A stretch of DNA of 36,728 nt, from NCBI GenBank assembly GCA_029246985.1, contig JAQWMC010000026.1, positions 1 to 36,728 of the forward strand. Direction: 5' to 3'. Below the pieces are notes generated by a model that saw only the letters and a list, made by a program, of their open reading frames with translations, was not told where the DNA came from and searched no databases. The position numbers were made by a program, and so were the translations under genes. The stretch comes from Pirellulales bacterium. GTDB lineage: Bacteria > Planctomycetota > Planctomycetia > Pirellulales > UBA1268. Of the stretch, positions 16,482 to 25,142 are shown in pieces (the stretch's first letter is position 1; each line of letters starts with the position of its first letter).

Positions 16482-18722
16482 TCAGGTCTTTTTCACAAAC
16501 TTCCATGAACGATGTATCCGAGTATTCCGGAAATCCTCTGGTACTGTCTTCCGGCTAATCTCATATATATCGTACGTATGAGCGAGGAGCTTTTCATCAA
16601 ATTTGAACCGCCGGTAATTTGTTGAAAAATAGATAATACCACCTGTACTAAGATTCTCGGCAACTGCTTGGAGCAAACCGGCATAGTCTCGCTGCACATC
16701 CCAGTCCTGTAGCTGTCTCGTCGAACGTGAAAATGTTGGTGGATCAACTACTACAAGATCAAATGGACGCTCGCCTCGACGACCACGGTGCTTGAGGAAT
16801 TCACGAGCGTCATCTCGAAGAAGGGTATGTTGCCGCCTATCTAAAAACCCATTTTCCATGAGATTCCTCCTCGCCCATTCGAGATAGGTATTTGAAAGAT
16901 CGACAGTTGTGGTTGCTTCTGCTCCACCAGCAGCGGCAGCCACAGAAAAACTGCCTGTATAACCAAATAAATTCAGGAAAGACCGACCTGCCGCATCACC
17001 ACGAACCATCGCACGAGTTTGGCGATGATCGAGAAAAAGTCCCGTATCAAGATAATCAGAAAGATTGACCTCAAACTTCAAACCGTGTTCGCTGACTGGA
17101 AAAGTAACAGAGCGGTCATCTACTTTTTCGTACTGCCCCCCAGTTCGCTGTCGGCGACGCACCTTGAAGAACACACTGTCCGAGGCAAGGCCGAGCTGAT
17201 CAGCTGCAGCCTCAATAAGTCGATCGAGCCACACGTCATGCTCAATAGCTGTCCGCTCATGAGGACGCTCATATTCGGCCGCATGCAGCCAATCACCATA
17301 CCTGTCAATAACTAGAGGGATTTCTGGAATATCCCGATCGTAGAGACGATATGCCTCAATCCCTTGCTTCCTTGCCCATCGCCCAAGATGACGAGATCGC
17401 TTTGCAAGCCGTCGCCGAAAATCGCCTATCTGGTCACTTACGCTGCGTGACATTGTTTTCGTTGAAGTGGAATGCTCTGCATTCGATTCTATCGACGTTT
17501 GATTTCCAACAAACGTGCCTGAGACTTTCTCTCCGTGAACAACTAGCTCTATCAACCGACACTCAATTGGACCATTCAAAAGAACGACACGGCGATATGG
17601 TTTCAGCCCAATTGATTTGGCAAGCTCAACTGGTGCGAGCACTCCAGCTCGCCAGCCTGGACACGCATTTTTCAACCAGTCACCGATCCTTCGGAATACT
17701 GCCCCTGCTCTTGGCTGCGCAAGTCGCTCACCATACGGCGGATTGGTGAGCACCAAACCGGGCCCACCTTCTGGACTCACCGCTTCAAAATGATTGCATG
17801 AAAATTTGATGGCACCTGCTACTCCAGCCAATTGAGCCGATTGTTCTGCAATCTGAACTACAGCAGGATCAAGATCACTTGCATGAAACGTACCCAAAGG
17901 CGCCTTGGCTCTATTCTCAAGATCGAAAAGAATTTTTTTGGCAAGCTCTCGATCAAAATCATGAAAACGAAAAAAACCCTGCTTCCGATTCCTTGCTCGT
18001 AACAGACCCGGTGCAAGACCAGCCGCTTGGGTTGCCGCCTCAATAATGAACGTTCCGGAACCACACAGTGGGTCCATCAGTGGTTCGCCCGGTTGCCAGC
18101 CTGAAATCCCAAGAATACCGGCAGCCAGAACCTCTGACAGAGGAGCCTCGACCTTCCCTTTCCTCCAACCACGCTGGTGCAAAGACTGACCCGCTGCATC
18201 ACGAAACAGAGTTGCTGTTTCTCCGGAAAGATGAAGTGACAGCCGAAGGCTTGCCCCATGCAACTGTACATTAGGCCGGCGGCCGTGCGCCGCTCGCACG
18301 CCATCTACCACCGCGTCTTTAACAACTTGGGAGGCGTAGAGTGAATGATCTATGAATGAATCATGAACTCGTGCATCGACTCTCAATGTTTGAGTCGGAC
18401 GAAGATGCTTTGCCCAATCTACGCTTGATATTGATTTATAAAGTGATTCTGGTGAACTCACTGCGAATCGACCAAGTGGCTCGAGGATCCGAATAGCTAC
18501 CCGAGACTCCAGCACTGCTCTATACAGCGTCTCTGTTGTTCCAGTGAATTCGATTGTTCGACGCCCAATTCTTAAATTTGTAGCGCCAAGTTCTGACAAC
18601 TCTCTCGCTAGCAACCACTCGAGGCCATCAAGTGTTCTTGCTGTCAGGCTTGGCGGCACATCCGGCTCACTTGGAAGCAATGGTCGTGGAGCTGGGGGTA
18701 CTTCAGGGAAAAGAGATTCCAT
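16482..18722 (-). CDS. rlmL: Bifunctional 23S rRNA methyltransferase RlmKL
   Basis: RlmKL (YcbY type) carries two methyltransferases that modify 23S rRNA: m2G2445 by the N-terminal RlmL half and m7G2069 by the C-terminal RlmK half (E. coli numbering). Residues 25-165 form the ferredoxin-like and THUMP RNA-binding region. The first SAM domain has MDPLCGSGTF (216-224) and the catalytic NPPYGERL (327-334). The second half begins near 430 and has YLDTGLFLDHRQTR (557-570), the SAM motif FLNLFGYTGSFSV (582-594) and VVDPPTFSRS (658-667). At 746 residues it is full length for the fused form. It starts at an ATG 27 bases after carB and is followed 37 bases later by the transporter genes, so a common transcript is likely. 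Confidence is high. Confidence 0.94.
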   Translation of the reverse strand: MESLFPEVPPAPRPLLPSEPDVPPSLTARTLDGLEWLLARELSELGATNLRIGRRTIEFTGTTETLYRAVLESRVAIRILEPLGRFAVSSPESLYKSISSVDWAKHLRPTQTLRVDARVHDSFIDHSLYASQVVKDAVVDGVRAAHGRRPNVQLHGASLRLSLHLSGETATLFRDAAGQSLHQRGWRKGKVEAPLSEVLAAGILGISGWQPGEPLMDPLCGSGTFIIEAATQAAGLAPGLLRARNRKQGFFRFHDFDRELAKKILFDLENRAKAPLGTFHASDLDPAVVQIAEQSAQLAGVAGAIKFSCNHFEAVSPEGGPGLVLTNPPYGERLAQPRAGAVFRRIGDWLKNACPGWRAGVLAPVELAKSIGLKPYRRVVLLNGPIECRLIELVVHGEKVSGTFVGNQTSIESNAEHSTSTKTMSRSVSDQIGDFRRRLAKRSRHLGRWARKQGIEAYRLYDRDIPEIPLVIDRYGDWLHAAEYERPHERTAIEHDVWLDRLIEAAADQLGLASDSVFFKVRRRQRTGGQYEKVDDRSVTFPVSEHGLKFEVNLSDYLDTGLFLDHRQTRAMVRGDAAGRSFLNLFGYTGSFSVAAAAGGAEATTTVDLSNTYLEWARRNLMENGFLDRRQHTLLRDDAREFLKHRGRRGERPFDLVVVDPPTFSRSTRQLQDWDVQRDYAGLLQAVAENLSTGGIIYFSTNYRRFKFDEKLLAHTYDIYEISRKTVPEDFRNTRIHRSWKFVKKT

Positions 18723-18749
18723 TACGTCTGCCAGAACTCTCGTTAACGG

Positions 18750-21700
18750 TCATCGATCAATCGATGCTGCCCCTGCCATGAACCTATCCTGCATTGCCTG
18801 CACCTTCATTGGCTCACTTCTCTGGGCTTCCATCGCCCGCACGCACGCTTCAGCGGCCGCAAGTGTCGTTATGCAAGGAACCCCGTAGAGCACACTTGCC
18901 GCCCGGATTCTCCCTTCATCAGTGCGGGCACCCTTACCACGAGGCGTATTGAATATCAGTTGAACGCGACCATCGATCAGATGATCTATGAGGTTTGGGT
19001 GTCCCTCCTGTAATTTCTTAACTGTCTCAACTTCAATTCCAGCTTGCGATAGTGCTTCAGCGGTGCCGGAAGTACCAATCAATTCAAAGCCCAACTTCAC
19101 GAGCCGTTGAGCCAGGTCCACCATTAATTTTTTTTCCGACTGACTTGCAACGCTCAGGAAAATCTTTCCTGTTTCTGGCAAAACTGTCCCTGCCGCAAGC
19201 TGGCCCTTTGCAAAGGCGAGGCTGAATTTATCGCTTACTCCCATTACCTCACCAGTACTTCTCATCTCCGGCCCAAGCGCAATATCAACGCCGGCGAACT
19301 TGACGAAAGGAAATACACTTTCCTTCACGCTAACATGTGAAGGAACAGGATCAGTGATGACTCCTTGTTCAGGAAGCGTTTCCCCAACCATGACTTTTAC
19401 AGCGATCTTTGCAATCGGCACACCTGTTGCTTTTGAGACAAACGGGACTGTTCGGCTCGCCCGTGGATTCACCTCAATGACGTATAAGGCGTACTCACTG
19501 CCCTCACGTTTTACCGCGAACTGAACATTCATAAGGCCAACAACCCCGAGGCTCTTAGCTAAGTTCACAGCAGCCTGCTTGATTTCCGAAACGGTCTGCT
19601 TGCTCAGATTGTGCGGCGGTATACAGCACGCCGAGTCACCCGAGTGCACACCAGCTTCCTCTATGTGCTCCATCACTCCGGCTACTATCACATCCGTGCC
19701 ATCACAGATGCAATCGACGTCAACTTCTGTCGCATCCTCAAGAAAACGATCTATTAACACTGGTTGCCCTTGAGCAACTATAAATGCTTCTGCCACAAAT
19801 CTTTCAAACTGAGATTGGTCATAACAAATTTCCATCGCACGACCGCCGAGTACAAAGCTCGGGCGAACCAACGAAGGAAAACCAATCCTGGAAACCTCCT
19901 TCCGGGCCTGCTCAAGAGTACGAGCAATTCCACTTGCAGGCTGCTTCAGATTCAGTCGATCCAGAAGCTCACGAAACTTTTCACGATCCTCTGCTTCTTC
20001 AATCGTGTCAACACTTGTCCCGATGATTGGTAGACCTGCGGCAGCAAGTGCTCTCGCCAGATTAAGTGGGGTCTGTCCACCAAGCTGAACAATCACTCCA
20101 TCAGGATTAATTCGATCCGCAATGTTCAGTACATCTTCACTTGTCAAAGGCTCAAAAAACAGCAGGTCACTGGTGTCGTAATCGGTGCTGACTGTCTCAG
20201 GGTTCGAGTTCACCATTACGCTCTCAATCCCTAATTCTCGCAGTGCAAAACTTGCATGGCAGCAGCAATAATCGAATTCGATCCCCTGCCCAATTCTGTT
20301 AGGCCCACCTCCGAGTATCATGACCCGTTTTACGCCATCTGCTTTTGGCGGGGTCTCGTCTTCATCCTCCCACGTTGAATAGTAGTAAGGGGTTTCAGCC
20401 TCAAACTCTGCGGCACAGGTATCAACTGCCTTAAACGTGGCGACAATTCCTCGAGATTTCCTGTTCTCTCGGACATCGAGTTCCACCTCTCCCAAGAGGG
20501 TCGCTAACTGCCGATCTGAAAATCCTGCCTGCTTTGCCTGGCGAAGCGTTGTGTCATCAATGCTCTTCAGACTCCCGGCATCTCGCACGCGTTGCTCTAA
20601 CTCAACAATCTGTAACAACTGATCCAGGAACCATCGATCAATACCCGTCAGTGCGTGTAGTTCGTCAATATCCAAACCAGCTAATATTGCATACCGCAAG
20701 AACCAAACTCTGTCCGGATCAGGCCGGGCAACTCTTGCACGAATATCATCGATTGATGGCTGTGTTGGCGTGCCCCAAAGGTCTCTTCCATCGCAACCAA
20801 ATCCAAACGATCCTACTTCAAGCCCTCGAAGTGCTTTTTGGAATGCTTCCTTAAAAGTCCGACCTATTGCCATCGTTTCGCCAACACTCTTCATTTGAGT
20901 GGAGAGCCTGCTATCGGCCTCAGGGAATTTCTCGAATGCAAAACGAGGGACTTTTACCACGACATAGTCAATTGAGGGTTCAAAGCAGGCCTTCGTCTTC
21001 CGTGTAATATCGTTCGCCAACTCGTGGAGCCGCCACCCTACGGCAAGTTTGGCTGCTATTTTTGCGATCGGAAAACCGGTCGCCTTGCTCGCAAGTGCTG
21101 ATGACCGACTCACTCGAGGATTCATCTCGATAACAATCATCCGACCCGTAACAGGATCAACCGCAAATTGGATATTCGAGCCTCCCGTCTCAACACCTAT
21201 TGCACGAATGACTGCAAAACTCGCATCTCGCATGAGTTGATATTGACGATCAGTAAGAGTCATCGCCGGGGCGACCGTAACTGAATCACCTGTGTGAACA
21301 CCACAAGGGTCAAAATTCTCGATAGAGCAAATGACAACTGCGTTATCATCAGCATCTCGCATGACCTCCATCTCGTATTCTTTCCAGCCAAGTATTGACT
21401 CCTCAACGAGGACCTCACTTACTGGCGAAAGATCAAGACCACGCTGTACCTTCTGGTCAAACTCTTCCCGGTTGAATGCAACACCTGAACCAGAACCACC
21501 CAGCGTAAAGCTCGGCCGTATGACTGCTGGCAAACCTATTTCGGAAAGTATTTCACGCGCCTCTGGCAGAGACTTCACAAGCCGTCCGCGACAGGTATCC
21601 AAACCGATTTTTTCCATCGTCGATTTGAACTGCTCTCGGTCTTCTCCCCGTTGAATTGCTTCAGCCCGCGCGCCAATCATCTCGACGCCATACTTCTTAA

Positions 21701-22022
21701 GAACGCCGTGGTGTTCAAGCTCCATGGCCAAGTTCAGTGCTGTCTGACCTCCTAATGTCGGAAGGACAGCATCTGGTTTTTCTTCAGCAATGACCTTTTC
21801 CAATACTTGCCATGTAAGCGGTTCGATATATGTTCGATCTGCAGTCTCCGGGTCAGTCATGATGGTCGCTGGATTGGAATTGACCAGCACAACTCGGTAC
21901 CCGTCATCTCTCAGAGACTTACAGGCTTGTGTGCCTGAATAGTCGAATTCACAGGCTTGACCAATAACAATTGGTCCAGAGCCGATCAACAAAATAGTGC
22001 GAAGGTCATCGCGGCGGGGCAT
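18750..22022 (-). CDS. carB: Carbamoyl-phosphate synthase, large subunit
   Basis: CarB makes carbamoyl phosphate from ammonia, bicarbonate and two ATP for pyrimidine and arginine synthesis, with ammonia supplied by CarA. The protein of 1090 residues has the duplicated ATP-grasp layout. The first half starts with [20 protein letters not shown] and contains [20 protein letters not shown]. The second half begins at [20 protein letters not shown] and contains [22 protein letters not shown]-terminal MGS-like allosteric domain (about 945-1075) ends the protein, with [15 protein letters not shown] and [14 protein letters not shown]. It begins [14 protein letters not shown] at an ATG. No carA is in the window. 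It heads the minus-strand series leading to rlmKL and the liv genes, and it is divergent from the ahpD-like gene at 22154. Confidence 0.97.
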   Translation of the reverse strand: MPRRDDLRTILLIGSGPIVIGQACEFDYSGTQACKSLRDDGYRVVLVNSNPATIMTDPETADRTYIEPLTWQVLEKVIAEEKPDAVLPTLGGQTALNLAMELEHHGVLKKYGVEMIGARAEAIQRGEDREQFKSTMEKIGLDTCRGRLVKSLPEAREILSEIGLPAVIRPSFTLGGSGSGVAFNREEFDQKVQRGLDLSPVSEVLVEESILGWKEYEMEVMRDADDNAVVICSIENFDPCGVHTGDSVTVAPAMTLTDRQYQLMRDASFAVIRAIGVETGGSNIQFAVDPVTGRMIVIEMNPRVSRSSALASKATGFPIAKIAAKLAVGWRLHELANDITRKTKACFEPSIDYVVVKVPRFAFEKFPEADSRLSTQMKSVGETMAIGRTFKEAFQKALRGLEVGSFGFGCDGRDLWGTPTQPSIDDIRARVARPDPDRVWFLRYAILAGLDIDELHALTGIDRWFLDQLLQIVELEQRVRDAGSLKSIDDTTLRQAKQAGFSDRQLATLLGEVELDVRENRKSRGIVATFKAVDTCAAEFEAETPYYYSTWEDEDETPPKADGVKRVMILGGGPNRIGQGIEFDYCCCHASFALRELGIESVMVNSNPETVSTDYDTSDLLFFEPLTSEDVLNIADRINPDGVIVQLGGQTPLNLARALAAAGLPIIGTSVDTIEEAEDREKFRELLDRLNLKQPASGIARTLEQARKEVSRIGFPSLVRPSFVLGGRAMEICYDQSQFERFVAEAFIVAQGQPVLIDRFLEDATEVDVDCICDGTDVIVAGVMEHIEEAGVHSGDSACCIPPHNLSKQTVSEIKQAAVNLAKSLGVVGLMNVQFAVKREGSEYALYVIEVNPRASRTVPFVSKATGVPIAKIAVKVMVGETLPEQGVITDPVPSHVSVKESVFPFVKFAGVDIALGPEMRSTGEVMGVSDKFSLAFAKGQLAAGTVLPETGKIFLSVASQSEKKLMVDLAQRLVKLGFELIGTSGTAEALSQAGIEVETVKKLQEGHPNLIDHLIDGRVQLIFNTPRGKGARTDEGRIRAASVLYGVPCITTLAAAEACVRAMEAQRSEPMKVQAMQDRFMAGAASIDR

Positions 22023-22153
22023 GTGGCAAGGTCTTTATCGAGGTAAAAAAAAAATTTCGTCGACTCTAGCATCCAAACCCCTATTCGTTCAATAAATGGC
22101 TACAATTCACGGGAAAGCACACTTCATTTGCCTCCCTAAGGAGAAAAATCACC

Positions 22154-22696
22154 ATGTCGATCCCAACTCCTGCCCTCGACAAACTTCGTGAAACGCTGCC
22201 GGATGAACTGAAAGATATACGGCTTAATCTCTCGAGCGTTTTGACGGGAGAACACCTTGAACCATCGCAGGCCCTTGGAATAGCGCTTGCCTGTGGGTTT
22301 TTTGTCCGGTCAGATGAATTTGTCTCGGCTTTACAAACAGACCTCAAGGACGCATTGGGGGATGGCAGTGAACCAATCATCAGTGATGCCAGAGCTGCTG
22401 GAGGAATAATGGCGATGAATACGGTGTACTACCGCTTTCGGCATATGATCGGTAAGGAGAGCTATTCAGCGAGACCAGCACGTCTTCGGATGAATCGCAT
22501 GAATCAGCCAAAGACCACAAAAGCTGACTTTGAACTCATGAGCCTCGGATGCGCCGCACTGGCAGGATGCGAAATGTGCCTTCAAAGCCACGAATCAAGC
22601 CTCCTTCAACTCAACCTGAGTGAAGAGGCTTGTCACGATGCAATTCGGATCGCCGCCGTGGTCAACGCCACCGTTGTTGGAATCGTGAACGGGTAA
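22154..22696 (+). CDS. AhpD-like / carboxymuconolactone decarboxylase-family protein
   Basis: AhpD-like proteins are small all-helical thiol enzymes. AhpD itself passes electrons from lipoamide to the peroxiredoxin AhpC. The active-site arrangement is seen as GCEMCLQSHESS, with Cys139, Cys142 and His146, followed by the helix EEACHDAIRIAAVVNATVVG. The 180-residue length and N-terminal helices resemble AhpD rather than the shorter decarboxylases. AAGGAG lies eleven bases before the ATG at 22154. No ahpC is adjacent. The gene stands alone: divergent from carB, and its stop directly abuts the stop of the converging DUF971 gene with no spacer. An alkylhydroperoxidase role is plausible but rests on family similarity only. 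Confidence 0.85.
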   Translation: MSIPTPALDKLRETLPDELKDIRLNLSSVLTGEHLEPSQALGIALACGFFVRSDEFVSALQTDLKDALGDGSEPIISDARAAGGIMAMNTVYYRFRHMIGKESYSARPARLRMNRMNQPKTTKADFELMSLGCAALAGCEMCLQSHESSLLQLNLSEEACHDAIRIAAVVNATVVGIVNG

Positions 22697-23005
22697 TCAT
22701 CCCAATTCATGCAGATACTCCAGGGTATAGATACCACTGTCGTGACCGTCTGAAAAAAAAACTTTGTACGCATACTGCCCAACAGGCTCCATGGCATTGA
22801 CTGCCATTTCAACAACATCTGCAGGCTGAAGCACTTGAAGCGGGTTCGTATCTGTCGGAGCTGTTCTCTTTTCTCGACAAGTAGCGCAGGGACAGGCATC
22901 ACGGAGGAATTGTGGCGAATACTCCGATTTCATGCCGTCACTCCAATCAATTTCAATACCACCATCGTTACGACGACGGATGGCTGAAGGTCGGTAATCA
23001 CTCAA
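22697..23005 (-). CDS. DUF971 domain protein
   Basis: This 102-residue protein matches the DUF971 family, also known as the N-terminal domain of gamma-butyrobetaine hydroxylase-like proteins, which often occurs alone in bacteria. The typical core is IEIDWSDGMKSEYSPQFLRD followed by the cysteine cluster ACPCATCRE (Cys38, Cys40, Cys43), then AVNAMEPVGQYAYKVFFSDG and the closing GIYTLEYLHEL. The cysteines suggest a metal or Fe-S role, which is an inference. The only usable start is TTG at 23003-23005; an in-frame stop precedes it, and AGGGA lies seven bases upstream. It is 25 bases after the PaaK-like gene and probably shares its transcript. Confidence 0.85.
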   Translation of the reverse strand: MSDYRPSAIRRRNDGGIEIDWSDGMKSEYSPQFLRDACPCATCREKRTAPTDTNPLQVLQPADVVEMAVNAMEPVGQYAYKVFFSDGHDSGIYTLEYLHELG

Positions 23006-23030
23006 TCAAAGTTCCCTTTCAAGTGACTGG

Positions 23031-24314
23031 TTAAAACTTTTTTCGGTTATCAATTACTCTTCGAGCCTTGCCTTCAAATCGAGGCAACGTACCAACAGAA
23101 ACATTTGTGACGTCTACTCGAAGACCAAGCCGAACATGTAACTCCTGAGCAACCCGATCAGGTGCAGAGAGGCGATCCTCTATCTCGATGCTTAATACAT
23201 CCAGATTTTCCGCACGATTGACTATGAGTCTGTACTCAAGAACTTCTGGAAATCCTCGAATAATATTCTCAACTGCAGATGGAAAAACGTTCACACCTCT
23301 GACTACCAGCATGTCATCCGATCGACCGAGAATTCCGCCTTTGAGCCAAACCCTCGGCGACCGACCCGCTTCGACCTCTTGTTCTGTTGGCCATACGGGA
23401 TGAACAACATCACCTGTTCGATAACGAATCACAGGGCAACCATTACGACCGAGTGTTGTCAGCACCAGCTCGGCTGACTCACCCTCTCTCGCAGGTCGAC
23501 CTGTTGAGATGTCGAGGAATTCTGGATGGAACCAGTCCTCTAACACCTCAAGCCCCGAGTGTTCAAGCCACCCAGCGCCCCATGGGCCAATCTCCGTCGC
23601 GCCAGCATGATCAAGAACATCAGCACCCCAGGCTGAGCTAATCCGTTGCCGGACTGCTTCCAGAGAGCCACCAGGTTCCCCAGCAACAAGAACACAACGA
23701 ATTGCCGACGTAGACGTTTCGTATCCTTGCTCCCTGGCCACTTCGGCCAAATGCAATGCGTACGTTGGAGTCGCGACCAGGACTTTTGACTCTGTTTTTC
23801 TAAGGAGTTCCAAGCGAGCAACACTCGACAACCCTCCTGAAGAAATCGCCCGCCCGCCACTTGCCACTGCACCTTCGAAAGCACTCCAAAAGCCGATGTA
23901 TGGACCGAAGGAAGCCGCGACAAAGACTGGTTCACCGGGCTGGAGTTCTGCCCGTGAGTAAATTGACTTCCAGCATGTCATCCACCAATTCCAATCATCT
24001 TGTGTGTCCCAGACCTGAAGCGGATGGCCACTGGTGCCACTTGTCTGGTGAAACCGAACATACTTTTGGTCACTCCACGTTCTGTTTCGAGCAGAAACTG
24101 TATCCTCGCTCCCAACAAGTTCGGACTTTATCGTGCACGGAAAATTGGCAAATTGCTCGAACGATTGAACCGGTGTTGTACAGCCGGAGAACTTCTCGCG
24201 ATAGAAACAATTCGCAGGAAGTACTTCTGCGAACATGGCATTCAAGCGGTGAAGTTTTTTTGCCTCGAGTTGCTGACGGGAGCAAAAAACATCTTTTCTA
24301 GGTAATGGAGACAT
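23031..24314 (-). CDS. PaaK-like adenylate-forming enzyme (phenylacetate-CoA ligase family)
   Basis: This is an acyl-adenylate-forming enzyme related to phenylacetate-CoA ligase. The ATP-binding loop is TSGTSGHP (91-98), the aromatic-acid-type motif is DHAGATEIGPWG (235-246), and YRTGD (298-302) binds the ribose. GRSDDMLVVRGVNVFPSAVE (330-349) is the hinge motif that is highly typical of PaaK proteins. Near the end RFEGKARRVIDNRK carries the likely catalytic lysine. The frame extends to 24479, but the upstream part is histidine- and glutamine-rich without family resemblance and would overlap the PEGA gene. The ATG at 24312-24314 gives a normal 427-residue product. Neighbours (PEGA lipoprotein, DUF971) are not phenylacetate-pathway genes, so the substrate is open. 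Confidence 0.85.
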   Translation of the reverse strand: MSPLPRKDVFCSRQQLEAKKLHRLNAMFAEVLPANCFYREKFSGCTTPVQSFEQFANFPCTIKSELVGSEDTVSARNRTWSDQKYVRFHQTSGTSGHPLQVWDTQDDWNWWMTCWKSIYSRAELQPGEPVFVAASFGPYIGFWSAFEGAVASGGRAISSGGLSSVARLELLRKTESKVLVATPTYALHLAEVAREQGYETSTSAIRCVLVAGEPGGSLEAVRQRISSAWGADVLDHAGATEIGPWGAGWLEHSGLEVLEDWFHPEFLDISTGRPAREGESAELVLTTLGRNGCPVIRYRTGDVVHPVWPTEQEVEAGRSPRVWLKGGILGRSDDMLVVRGVNVFPSAVENIIRGFPEVLEYRLIVNRAENLDVLSIEIEDRLSAPDRVAQELHVRLGLRVDVTNVSVGTLPRFEGKARRVIDNRKKF

Positions 24315-24354
24315 GGCCTCATTATGCCACATAACTTCAATTACCCACCCGTAT

Positions 24355-24975
24355 TTATTGCGGTAGCGGAAACACTGGACCTGCTGTTGGTGACGGAAGT
24401 GGCTCAACTGGAGCCTGTGGCAACACGTTTGGTGAAGCAGGAGTTGTACTTGGCGAGAATGATGGAGGTGGTACAGCAACGGGAGCCACCGGAACCGGCG
24501 GCCCGCTTCCGGCAGACCGTCTTGCTAACTCCGCTCGGCTTACAACTGTCTCTGCAGGAACAGTTCCGGCAGGTATCATTGCGAGGTCGACAACACGCTC
24601 ATCCCGAATTTCCCAGGGCCAAAGATTCTCCGTCACAAAATCAAGAGGGAAAATCTCGTACCAAGGAACTGGAAATGGCTGTTGAACGGTGAGGGTATCG
24701 TACCCATCTTTAATGAGTCGGATTTTCCTTGTGCCGTAATAGACAAAGTCTGTAGACACCGGCGTTGTGCCAATCTGGTAATCATCAACATAAACCAGCG
24801 CACCTGGGGGATTACTTCTGACCGTCATTCGCCGCTGGACACAGCCAATGGACATCAAAAGAAGTGCCACCACACAGAACATCATGCCTAATGAAGGTGC
24901 TCTCCTTAGGGAACGACCTGAACACAACTTGGATCGTGCCTTAGCAGGTAACGAATTTTCGCGATGTTTGATCAT
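24355..24975 (-). CDS. PEGA-domain lipoprotein
   Basis: The protein has an N-terminal signal ending in LLMSIGC, so the cysteine would be lipidated. A PEGA domain follows: RMTVRSNPPGALVYVDDYQI, then GTTPVSTDFVYYGTRKIRLI and KDGYDTLTVQQPF. PEGA domains are small beta-sandwich modules found on bacterial surface proteins. The C-terminal 60 residues are rich in proline, serine and valine and probably unstructured. Several starts are possible; the ATG at 24973-24975 has AGGG five bases upstream. Other in-frame starts are at 24978, at 24885 just before the hydrophobic part, and further upstream to 25041. It lies 40 bases before the PaaK-like gene and is divergent from the PP2C gene. The role is unknown; anchoring at the cell envelope is likely. 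Confidence 0.82.
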   Translation of the reverse strand: MIKHRENSLPAKARSKLCSGRSLRRAPSLGMMFCVVALLLMSIGCVQRRMTVRSNPPGALVYVDDYQIGTTPVSTDFVYYGTRKIRLIKDGYDTLTVQQPFPVPWYEIFPLDFVTENLWPWEIRDERVVDLAMIPAGTVPAETVVSRAELARRSAGSGPPVPVAPVAVPPPSFSPSTTPASPNVLPQAPVEPLPSPTAGPVFPLPQ

Positions 24976-24979
24976 CATA

Positions 24980-24995
24980 GCCCTAAGGCTAGGGC
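24980..24995 (-). promoter_or_regulatory. Short hairpin over the ribosome-binding region of the PEGA lipoprotein
   Basis: GCCCTA and TAGGGC form a perfect six-base stem around a four-base loop, ending one base before the first of two adjacent ATG codons. The AGGG that could act as ribosome-binding site lies in the stem. It may be chance; it matters only if translation starts at 24978 or 24975. Confidence 0.3.
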
Positions 24996-25098
24996 GATTT
25001 ATTTGATTAAACCAGACCAGATTGACGTTGTGTGTCACCAAAAAGAATGATTTGGATTAAGAAATTTCCCCCCAATCCTGCTACATTTCTTACTTTGA

Positions 25099-25123
25099 CT
25101 ACGTTGCTACGAAGGCAGCGTAG
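25099..25123 (+). promoter_or_regulatory. Hairpin just upstream of the PP2C phosphatase start
   Basis: CTACGTTGC (25099-25107) and GCAGCGTAG (25115-25123) form a nine-pair stem with one G-U wobble around a seven-base loop. It ends 19 bases before the ATG at 25143, which lacks a convincing Shine-Dalgarno site. No T-run follows on either strand, so it does not look like a terminator. A leader structure affecting translation, or an operator, are both possible. Confidence 0.4.
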
Positions 25124-25142
25124 GGCACACCGTTCATCGTGA

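Noticed and set aside
24315-24479. N-terminal extension of the PaaK-like gene
   Set aside because: The extra 55 residues are His/Gln-rich, overlap the PEGA gene and match nothing in the family.
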